Assembly (NCBI GenBank): GCA_028565635.1
Contig: JAOXYB010082943.1
Span: 1 to 18,045 of the forward strand
From: Phoronis ovalis
Taxonomy: Eukaryota; Phoronida; Phoronidae
Length of the DNA: 18,045 nucleotides
Direction of reading: 5' to 3'
A model generated the notes under the pieces. It did no database searches. It was not told the origin of the DNA and worked only from the letters and a program-made list of their open reading frames with translations. Below, in pieces: positions 11,401-18,045 of the stretch (its first letter is position 1; the number at the start of each line of letters is the position of its first letter). The translations under genes and the position numbers were made by a program.

Positions 11401-14400
11401 CTTGCAAGTGCTACATAACAACTTTTGAATAAAGCCTGAAAAACTAATCAATCTTTTTTTACACTTTTGTGGCTATCACATTGATTTGTAACATGTTTAA
11501 TCCAGACATTGCATGATCAATGAGAGAATGCACAGTTCACTGTTTTAATGGACAGTCCTAGGTCTACCAATTTAGATGGGTGGCACAATCTGCAAGGATG
11601 AATGCTTGAAGCTCCTTAATTTTTATATGCATATCCATTGGTAGGGTGGTTCTAATGTGCTTTAAGACCATTGATTTGCATTAAAGTTTTGATGCTTAAA
11701 GAATTTCCCAAGGACACTTCACAAAATCCAGCCCAAATTGCATTTTTCACAGTTTTTCATTAATCATTTAAATAACTTAAATGTAAAATACTCTTTGTAC
11801 AGCTAGTATAAAAATTATGAAATATCTCATAAGTTGATAAGCTCAACTCTATTATCTTTTATTACACCATTATCTTAAATCAGTGTTTTATCCTAATAAA
11901 ATTAAGTTAATGGTCTCTTTCAGACATCAAACTGCACAAGACTGTCTAAACTATTCATTACTGATACCAGTATTTGACATGCAGTGGAGTAGCCACAATC
12001 TACATTTAATAAAAGTTGCATAACTATATAAACTAACCATATCTACTGCGAAAATAAAACAAATCAATCTACTTCAAATATTAATGAAATATATCAGGTA
12101 CAACACAACATTTTCATTAATACTAAAATACCATCTTAGATATAAGGAAATACTTTGCATATAACATAACATTATCTAACACATTCCAAATAGTAATTAT
12201 GCTAATAACTCCAATTATTATAACACAGACAGTCTAATATGTTGATTAAGTTACACAATGATGTGCTAATATTAATAATTTTCTTAAGAGTGCAACTGGC
12301 TTAATATGCCTTAACAGACTACTGGTATTTAAATATTAACCAGTGTAAATACTGTTCTTTCAAGCTGGGGGTGTTATAAAAACATCAAGTAAGATCTCAG
12401 TGCGATTTCACACATTATGCATTTCAATGGTTAGGGTATTTCTGTCCTGTCTGTAAACTGATTGCGTGCACTGTTAGTTTGTAATGGATTTGTTATTGGT
12501 ACATGCACTTGTTGCGTCATTCATTTATTAGACTTTAGTCTTCAGAATTTAAATTTTGTTCATTTCGCTTTCCATTTATAATGTTGGTTTCATGTAGTAG
12601 TAATCTCAGTTTGAGCACTGCAAGTACAGTTGGAGATACACAGTAGGGGAGCATATCACCTAATTAATCATTAAAAACATGTCTACTCTGATAACTGTAC
12701 ATATTACAAGTATGGTAACCCAGAGAAACTAAGGAGTAAAACACAGATGGGTGGTACTGGAATATAAAGCTTCTAGGGTATAATGTATAATGAAAGCAAC
12801 TGATAATTACTTGATATAACAGTACATACTGTGTAAACCTTATTAGTATACAAAATACCCAAGCAATTACCAACTCAAGATTTGCCATATCTTTTCCACA
12901 TAGTTGAACATAAAATGTGTGTTTCCACATTCATTTTAATTGACAGTTGTCATGGAAGTTTACCAGCAGCAGCAGACATTCATTACAATAACAATTAGCT
13001 CAAATGTAATTCGAATTTAAATACAAGCCCAGCCAGGATATATGTATATATTACCGCACTTGTAAAATAAATTATATATCATTCCTAACAAAGTATACAA
13101 CAGCTTAATTTTTCAAGTAAAAAAAAAAAGATGTTAAAAGACATATCTTAATTACTTACGTATATTTGTGTTATTCATTTTTGCAATATTTCTGCAATTA
13201 TGATTATTCAAACAACTAACACTTCCTGACCCTTTTCAGATAGGTTATCTCTACAGTTATTTTAACATCATATTTCCATTTACTCATATAATGAATTCTC
13301 AAATTCTATCACATTACTAATAGTAATCTCAAATGTAATAAATCATAAACTAAAATTTGCTAATTTCGTTTTCAATTACACAGTTGAACATGTCAGCACT
13401 CTGAATTATTTCTCCCCACTGGGCATTAGCACTTTGGATGTCATCATTATTACCACACCTGTACATTAAATAGTTAAATATTAAATGATCTGTGTCTAGT
13501 GATACCTAACCAGGAAAATTAATTCTAGTAAAAACTTCAAATATGTAACCTGTCATGCCCAAAGAGATTTGGACCCAGATGTATATTATAATAATCAATA
13601 AATACTGTGTATGCAGGTTAAGATCTAGTCGAGAACTACTGATAAAAGGTGAAATCCCTTACATCTTATTATAGGAGTATTAGTTAAATGTGTAGGCCTG
13701 CAGCTTATAAATAACATGACGAAATCCCATTCATAAAAACACAATTATGCCTCTAGAGGTAAAATACATGTTGTTATTTATTTCTAACATGTAGGATGTA
13801 TACTGGTTATTTAAAGGTGTACTTTACCTGTACTATTGCACAACCACATCCTTGTACAAGTTTGTAAGCTGGTAGTAACAATAAAGATAATTAAAGTTAA
13901 CTTCTAATGTGACACTGATCAAGGATAATGTTCTATACAAGATATATTAATGTCTACAAAAAATTACTCTAACATATAAAATGTCACTGCCACCCATTCA
14001 GTGTGATGTATAGGACAGCCTGCATAGTCAATCACATATCCAATCTACAAAGAATGGATATGGTTTTATATCCTTCTTTAAGAAGTTAGTAGGGGTGAAA
14101 TAAGGCTAAAGCAGAGGCATGAAATATGAAACTCTCCTGTCTGCCCAGTGAATTACACCGCTTTGTACAGATGTCAAGTGTAGTTGAATACTGAGATTTC
14201 ACCTGTATTTCACTTAATAGAATTAGTATTTTTTATTTAATTCAGACTACTGAATACTTTAGCCAATAACTAGTATTAAATTATTCTTAAAATGATTAGT
14301 GGAAACTGGGACTAATATAACTAACTATATATAACTTTGTATACAATGTTCTAAGGCAACCAGAAACTTGCATGGAAATATTTGCTGTTATATTTAGCAT

Positions 14401-14949
14401 AGCTATATGATAGCTTTATCCAAGTCCTATATTTTTAGGTGAACATAGGATGGTTTATACATTCCTACGGTACAAACAAAAATTCAGAATGCACCAATTA
14501 TTACATTATTTTAATACTAGGAGCAGCAGACAAAACACTAGTCTCTAACACAGACTTATATATATATATTATAAGGCGATATTATAAATGTCAAACATAT
14601 TATTGCACTCAGTCATACACACACTAACATATCCACAGAATACATTCATCCAACCTTACTGAGCCAAAATCAGTTACCATTTTTTACAAAAAGGGTGGGG
14701 AAATGGTCTGCAGGGAGACGGAGTCCCCCGATGGAAATATCCGACTCCCGGATCTGACCTCAGATACCGTGTATTAAACTACTGACAGTACTGTAACTGA
14801 TGAAACTTCCCAGGATTTATCATCTCTAGCCTGTCCAATCTCATGATCTCTCTGTTACTCACTTTCATATCATTAATGATATGCTGAAATAGTCCTCCAA
14901 GGGCACTGCATTCTTTATCTACCGCATCTATGTCTATCGTATTATCCAT
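8404..14949 (-). CDS. MTSS1: MTSS1 / Missing-in-Metastasis family I-BAR protein, N-terminal part (three joined exons, 3' part outside window)
   Basis: Join of 14949-14863, 10124-10063 and 8477-8404 on the minus strand. The spliced product has 74 complete residues plus a split glycine codon. Family landmarks in order: KECSALGGLFQ with IINDMK (residues 12-29), SPVWEDF (about 32-38) and AFLDAFQKIADLATN (about 58-72). Vertebrate MTSS1 and Drosophila Mim show the same words in the same order and spacing. This is the start of the IMD/I-BAR domain, an antiparallel helical dimer that binds PI(4,5)P2 membranes and favours negative curvature. The full-length family protein also has a C-terminal WH2 actin-binding motif and acts in membrane protrusion, endocytosis and ciliary/Hedgehog signalling. 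Intron phases are 0, 2 and 1, and the codons rejoin without a frameshift. Vertebrate proteins are roughly 750 residues, so about a tenth of the coding region is here; the rest should lie left of the window. Whether it is orthologous to both vertebrate paralogues (MTSS1/MTSS2) cannot be told. Confidence 0.93.
8550..8634 (+). repeat. Degenerate 21-bp tandem repeat, about four copies
   Basis: Copies: 8550-8571 (22 bp, ending GTCGGCAACCAAATA), 8572-8592 (GCCACATGTCAGTAACCAAAA), 8593-8613 (GCTACATGTCGACAACGAAAA) and 8614-8634 (CTGTATGTTGGCAAAACA...). The shared core is ACATGTCRGYAACCAAA. The period is a multiple of three, and the plus-strand frame reads as seven-residue repeats (SHMSVTK, SYMSTTK), but I see no gene around it. 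It ends about 70 bp upstream of the exon 3 acceptor in transcription order and is probably an old minisatellite. Confidence 0.65.
9665..9771. repeat. Imperfect foldback repeat of 107 bp
   Basis: The ends are CAGGTTG (9665-9671) and CAACCTG (9765-9771). Just inside, ATGCATA occurs in both arms, and towards the centre TAGCTACC faces GGTAACTA (7 of 8). The arms differ by short indels. Size and nested symmetry fit a degraded MITE or foldback element in MTSS1 intron 2. No clear target-site duplication. Confidence 0.5.
10063..10124 (-). CDS. MTSS1: MTSS1 coding exon 2
   Basis: 62 bp. The acceptor is TTTCTTTATTTCCAG, directly before GGA-AGT-TCT; the donor GTAAGT follows GCAATCAA. It encodes GSSPVWEDFLGKTSKMHSAI plus the first two bases of the next codon (phase 2). 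Vertebrate MTSS1 has GSYPVWEDFINKAGKLQSQLR at this point. Twenty whole codons plus two bases keep the frame between exon 1 (phase 0) and exon 3, where AA+A makes a lysine. It lies alone between a 4.7-kb and a 1.6-kb intron. Confidence 0.94.
10125..14862 (-). other. MTSS1: MTSS1 intron 1 (about 4.7 kb, no gene seen)
   Basis: Bounded by the GTGAGT donor at exon 1 and the TTTCCAG acceptor at exon 2. The sequence is AT-rich with scattered short ORFs on both strands. None has recognisable motifs, flanking splice signals or coding-like composition. Noted inside: a GC- and CpG-richer patch at about 14690-14770 with a short hairpin (GGAGTC 14720-14725 against GACTCC 14743-14748), a poly(A) run near 13120, and CTGGGGGTGTTATAAAAAC at 12365-12383, nearly repeated at 6055-6073. 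No RNA gene or transposase recognised. Confidence 0.85.
14863..14949 (-). CDS. MTSS1: MTSS1 coding exon 1
   Basis: 29 codons from ATG (CAT at 14947-14949 on the plus strand), ending in ...IINDMK directly before a GTGAGT donor, phase 0. The start has A at -3 and G at +4, a strong Kozak context. The same frame stays open for at least 32 more codons upstream (to a GTG at 15045) but contains no ATG, so 14949 is the first usable start. The N-terminus reads MDNTIDIDAVDKECSALGG. Vertebrate MTSS1 starts MEAVIEKECSALGG, so this protein carries about five extra residues before the conserved block. The 5' UTR boundary is not visible. Confidence 0.93.
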
Positions 14950-15239
14950 AGTGATAAATGTTTGACAGAAGTTACTCCGAAAAGTTATGTGGAGGTTCGA
15001 ATCCTGACGATGATTAGCAGGGGAAAAATTACTTGGATTTCCCACGATAAATATTAAATAAATTCCACTAGATGTACTTAGATTCCTTATCCATTTGAAA
15101 CATTATCACCTAATGAATTCATTGTCGCAGTCTCTCACGAAAACCTTAACTTGTAGTGTTCAAATTACTTTTGAAATCGTGACCCAAACCAAGCAGCTCA
15201 GCGAAAAACCTTATTCGAACTCAAAGTAATAGACAAGGT

Positions 15240-15310
15240 CACGTGCTCGTGTCTATTTTTCTGATTGGTTGCAATTTACTTTGATATTGATTTTCCTCCC
15301 CGACCGGAAG
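15240..15310 (-). promoter_or_regulatory. MTSS1: Likely MTSS1 promoter core: E-box, CCAAT box, ETS site
   Basis: Within 71 bp there are CACGTG (15240-15245, E-box for USF/TFE-type bHLH factors), AACCAATCAG on the minus strand (15261-15270, fits the NF-Y consensus), and ACCGGAAG on the plus strand (15303-15310, ETS/GABP-type). They lie about 290-360 bp upstream of the MTSS1 ATG in the one region where CpG is clearly more frequent (about 14950-15640). No TATA box is obvious. This combination is typical of TATA-less, CpG-rich animal promoters. Site identities are consensus matches only. Confidence 0.5.
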
Positions 15311-16149
15311 AAGAGGATAGGTCAATATATAATTATAATACACAGCAAGTTCACATATGAATGTGAATAGATATATGATTATCTCTTTGCGTTTAAAGTT
15401 AAGGAATTTGTTTATGTCGATTGTGCAACTATATTTGTATAATGTATTTATCCAACGTATGTAACGAAACCATGCAAACATTAACTGTATTACAACCACT
15501 TGGGGGTTATTAGCCAGTGAGGGTTTGTGACCGTTGACGAGAAGTTAGCTGAACAAACATGAACTCCCGAAACTCAACTTGGATTAACTGTCGTGATTAA
15601 CCGAAGATTAAACTGTACTATGCATTAATGGGAAAACATATATAAAACTTTTTTTTTGTATGAAACTTATACCATATTAGTTATAATACTAAAATAAAAC
15701 TGAACAAAATAATGTGTATGTGTGGATCACATCCCACCGCATCCCAGGTGATGTGGATGGGGTTTAGTTGATATATTAGTCTCAGAAAAAAAAACAGAAG
15801 ATTATAAGGCAGTATTAGGTGTTGGAACAGTTTTTAAAACTGAACGATTTGTCAGTTTAATGAATAGTAATAGAGAGATACATTTATTTCCAATTTTGAA
15901 ATAGTATATAAAGGCAATATATTTGTGTTTAGTTAATTAATTATTCATGATAAAAAATTATCACCATCTTCATCAACAAAAGTGCAAAGTCTACACATTT
16001 CTCTACATACATGCTTTTGAAGCAAGAACGTGTACGATCATCAATCAAATGATAAAAATCATCAACATAAAATTTTTAGGTCTTGTAGTGACACCTGGTG
16101 GCCAATGTTGCCTTCTTAGAAATATTAACTTAAAAATGATGTTACAACT

Positions 16150-16159
16150 TTTATTTATT
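16150..16159 (-). terminator. Poly(A) signal pair (AATAAATAAA) for the upstream gene
   Basis: Plus-strand TTTATTTATT gives two overlapping AATAAA hexamers on the minus strand, downstream of the last visible exons and about 1.2 kb before the MTSS1 start. The position is right for the 3' end of the unidentified gene. The hexamer is common in AT-rich DNA, so this is only suggestive. Confidence 0.35.
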
Positions 16160-16179
16160 TATAAATATAAGCTTATCTG

Positions 16180-16200
16180 GATATAAATGTTATTTATATC
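16180..16200. repeat. 9-bp hairpin with 3-base loop
   Basis: GATATAAAT (16180-16188), loop GTT, ATTTATATC (16192-16200): perfect stem. It lies just upstream, in minus-strand order, of the overlapping AATAAA signals at 16150-16159, so it might be in the 3' UTR of the unidentified gene. AT-rich, so it may be chance. Confidence 0.6.
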
Positions 16201-16307
16201 TGGTGCTTCTCGTCAGAAACATAGTAAAGTTATTATTCCGTAAATGAGAAGCAGAATGGGTTGTCAGGAAAAATTGTAGCTTTACAGTTCGTGTAAGTAT
16301 CTTAACT

Positions 16308-16331
16308 TTATGATGTTTCCAACAACAGCCT
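16308..16331 (-). CDS. Possible terminal exon of the unidentified gene
   Basis: After a fair acceptor (CATTTTCCCTTA tract, then AATTCCAG) the phase-0 frame required by the previous exon reads RLLLETS and stops at TAA. Two overlapping AATAAA signals lie about 150 bp further on (minus strand, 16150-16159), which would suit a short 3' UTR. Rivals: an exon at 16740-16717 reading IIVSFGP then stop, with a poorer pyrimidine tract, and one near 15580-15540 reading LTSRQRSQTLTG then stop, inside the likely MTSS1 promoter. Transcript data would be needed to choose. Confidence 0.25.
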   Translation of the reverse strand, partial: RLLLETS

Positions 16332-16856
16332 CTGGAATTCTAACATATAAGGGAAAATGAATACAGTTCTTTTGAAAATAGCATCTTTTGTCCAATTTCA
16401 CTGTCCTAAACTATTCGCTTGGTAATTGGTAGCTAATTCTGTCATATGTCGCAATATTTTGTGAATATGGTCTTTGGAAAAAATCTGCAAAAACAATATT
16501 TTTTTTTACAAAATTGTACTGGAAGATCTGCTTCATAAGACAGGTTTTAAAATAGATACAATGAAAGCGTTTACAGAAATCATTTCGCGAATACTCTGTT
16601 GATCATGCAGAGGCTTACTGAAAAAGTGACACTTTTTGGCAAATGTTATGAATAGGTACACTCATATTAACGGAGATCTTTTAATTCCTCATTGCATGGA
16701 AGCTCTATGTGCAGTCTCATGGTCCAAATGATACAATTATCTGGATACTTCTATCAGGGCAGCATTGAATTATTCAACAACTCTGATCTCACTGTGAGAA
16801 CTAAGTATTACAATTGTTCTGTAGAGACAATTGATAAATAGACACATGCAGCTTAC

Positions 16857-16919
16857 CTTTATCTTTCCTTCTGTTCCTACATAAACAATAGATGTTCCAA
16901 TCCTTGACAGCTGCATTGC
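16857..16919 (-). CDS. Unidentified gene, third visible exon
   Basis: 63 bp, exactly 21 codons: AMQLSRIGTSIVYVGTEGK, then IK. The acceptor has seven T before CAG and the donor is AAG followed by GTAAGC. Phase 0 on both sides. The stretch RIGTSIVYVG reads like a core beta strand. The frame runs on into the intron and stops near 16770, so a further exon is needed. Confidence 0.75.
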
Positions 16920-17722
16920 CTGAAAAAAATTATGACTATTTATACAGTTTTCCTGAACTGACATAACAAATGAATTTACCATCACCATAACAGATCCAAA
17001 ATTAGGTGACTTTCTGTGTGGTTTTCGATTTCATATCAATTTTTTTGGCTGTCGTGACAAGCAAAGGTATAAAATGGCTTTCTGATTTTGGTACTGTCTA
17101 TGACGAAAACTACTTCATAAGACCGAAAGTTTTCGAGAGAATAGTAGCCTGATCCACAATAGCATCTATCACATTATAAATAATCTTAAAAACTTACAGA
17201 TAACTTTACTTTGAAATGGTGGTAAAAGTGGGATTCTAAACTTTTTATAAAAGCCGATACTTCTTCACCTGTGAATGTGTCTGCCTGAGGATCATGAATG
17301 CTGTTAATAAATAAATATTCATTCACAATATATGAGCTGTTCACCAACACAAATCTTTTCAATGTCAAACCAAAATGTACATGTACCAATAAAACATATT
17401 GTAGTAAATTTGAATGCAGAAATGACACATATTAACAGGACATTTAGCAGGAACAATGATAATGTTAGTTTTGTTTTTCACCCAGTATTTTTAATACATC
17501 TTCTAGTTTCACTTGAACTTTTCCCTTTTTATAGATAGAAAGTTTGAAATAAGACTTGCATATATTTTAGCCACAGCTGTAAACAATATCAACAATAACA
17601 GGCATACCTATCCCACAGAACTTTGCAGTCAGTAGGGTCTATTGTAAGTGTAATGCTAGTTAAGCCTTCACATTCTTTGGGGACTGAATATACCAGCTCC
17701 ACTTTCTTTGCACCCCTTTCTT
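16857..17722 (-). CDS. Unidentified gene, 3' part: three joined exons (5' end outside window)
   Basis: Join of 17722-17608, 17300-17198 and 16919-16857 on the minus strand. The incoming phase is 1, the inner splices are phase 2 (AG+C, serine) and phase 0, and the exit is phase 0. The frame stays open throughout, about 92 residues: ERGAKKVELVYSVPKECEG, then LTSITLTIDPTDCKVLWD, SIHDPQADTFTGEEVSAF, IKSLESHFYHHFKVKLS and AMQLSRIGTSIVYVGTEGK. Four of six splice ends match consensus very well. The strand-like patterns (VELVYSVP, TSITLTI, RIGTSIVYVG) with a helix-like segment between (EEVSAFIKSLESHFYHHF) suggest a small alpha/beta fold. No transmembrane span, signal peptide or known catalytic motif is visible. 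I do not recognise the family. It lies upstream of MTSS1 on the same strand. Confidence 0.75.
17198..17300 (-). CDS. Unidentified gene, second visible exon
   Basis: 103 bp. The acceptor ends TTTATTTATTAACAG and the donor is TCT followed by GTAAGT. The split codon AG+C gives serine, then 34 codons: IHDPQADTFTGEEVSAFIK followed by SLESHFYHHFKVKLS. The middle is rich in acidic and aromatic residues and looks helical. The phases fit both neighbours, which is the main reason for joining these exons. Confidence 0.77.
17608..17722 (-). CDS. Unidentified gene, first visible exon
   Basis: 115 bp. The acceptor GCTTGTAG follows a run of eight T and a CTGAC branch-point-like word on the minus strand; the donor is ATAG followed by GTATGC. 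Only one of the three frames stays open across the exon. It encodes ERGAKKVELVYSVPKECEG and LTSITLTIDPTDCKVLWD, entering in phase 1 and leaving in phase 2. Earlier exons should lie right of 18045; nothing exon-like is seen in 17723-18045. Confidence 0.75.
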
Positions 17723-18045
17723 CTACAAGCAGTCAGTTTTAATGAAAAAAAACAATAACACAAGCATAATTTTGCTAAAAAGGCTACTTTATTGTTCAAG
17801 CACAATCCAGAAAATTTAGCAATAATCTGGTACGATTTAAATACTGGAATCTCTAAATAGATGGCAGGAGGTAAGATTATCATAATTCGTACAGTTAGTC
17901 ACTCCTATGTCCATTACACAAAGTGAAATTTTAATTACCAGATAACAATTCTGGATATAGGATAAAACATAATAGTTAACAATGGCATGTTGGTGTAATG
18001 CATAAAAGCTGCTCTACCAAAAACTACTACTAGCACAAACCTTAA
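17723..18045 (-). other. Intron of the unidentified gene, open at the right edge
   Basis: The first visible exon enters in phase 1, so this stretch should be intron. It begins (on the minus strand, just before the exon) with a T-rich tract. No exon, repeat or RNA gene seen. Confidence 0.55.

Larger units (their letters stand above)
14950..16856. other. Intergenic region plus 3' end of the upstream gene and 5' UTR of MTSS1
   Basis: The right part should hold the last exon and 3' UTR of the unidentified gene; the left part the MTSS1 promoter and 5' UTR. Between about 14950 and 15640 CpG is frequent; right of 15640 it drops to background. Small structures: a hairpin at 16180-16200 and an 8-bp inverted repeat TGCTTCTC/GAGAAGCA at 16204-16211 and 16246-16253. 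Open frames at 15239-15499 (minus) and 15947-16186 (plus) have no family features and no flanking splice signals. Confidence 0.6.

Noticed and set aside
12664-12930. Minus-strand open frame of 88 codons in intron 1
   Set aside because: The hydrophobic peptide is what AT-rich sequence gives by chance; no flanking acceptor/donor in frame with MTSS1.
14669-14801. Inverted pair ATCAGTTAC / GTAACTGAT around the GC-rich patch
   Set aside because: Only nine bases match and the similarity does not extend outward or inward, so chance is enough.
15239-15499. Minus-strand open frame of 86 codons upstream of MTSS1
   Set aside because: It overlaps the likely promoter, is rich in I/Y/K as expected from AT-rich DNA, and does not join in phase to exon 1.
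15947-16186. Plus-strand open frame containing LGLVVTPGGQCC
   Set aside because: Looked protein-like briefly, but no family matches, and it lies over the presumed 3' end of the minus-strand gene.
16717-16740. Alternative terminal exon of the unidentified gene reading IIVSFGP then stop
   Set aside because: The acceptor has a weak pyrimidine tract; kept only as a rival to 16308-16331.
1-18045. CRISPR array, tRNA, rRNA, telomere repeat, viral or transposase gene
   Set aside because: Looked for regularly spaced repeats, cloverleaf-like blocks and long frames; none present beyond the small repeats listed.

Overview
This window looks like animal (metazoan) nuclear DNA, not bacterial, plasmid or viral. 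It is strongly AT-rich, and CpG is rare except around one start-of-gene region. No long ORF runs through it. The only convincing coding sequence is a set of short exons (62-115 bp) on the minus strand, each bounded by good GT/AG splice signals and with matching intron phases. The species cannot be fixed. An invertebrate bilaterian is my best guess from the base composition and the divergence of the encoded protein, but this is inference only.

Two minus-strand genes are visible, both incomplete. (1) From 14949 leftwards lie the first three coding exons of an MTSS1 / Missing-in-Metastasis family gene (I-BAR or IMD domain): exon 1 at 14949-14863, exon 2 at 10124-10063, exon 3 at 8477-8404. Spliced together they give 74 complete residues that follow the N-terminus of vertebrate MTSS1 and Drosophila Mim closely. 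The rest of the IMD and the C-terminal WH2 part must lie left of position 1. (2) At the right end, three exons (17722-17608, 17300-17198, 16919-16857) join in one frame into about 92 residues of the 3' part of a gene I do not recognise. Its last exon and poly(A) site probably lie between about 16740 and 16130.

The two genes are in tandem on the same strand. Between them, about 14950-15640 is locally richer in CpG and holds an E-box, an NF-Y-type CCAAT box and an ETS-type site within about 70 bp. This is the likely MTSS1 promoter. I see no functional link between the genes beyond adjacency.

The rest is intron and intergenic DNA: intron 1 (10125-14862), intron 2 (8478-10062) and the left 8.4 kb, presumably intron 3. 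It carries small repeats: a MITE-like foldback at 29-163, a palindromic-repeat cluster near 3.5-3.9 kb, a 21-bp degenerate tandem repeat beside exon 3, a foldback at 9665-9771, and several short palindromes. I found no rRNA, tRNA, CRISPR array, transposase or obvious novel system. It reads as an ordinary animal locus with one interesting unidentified neighbour gene.
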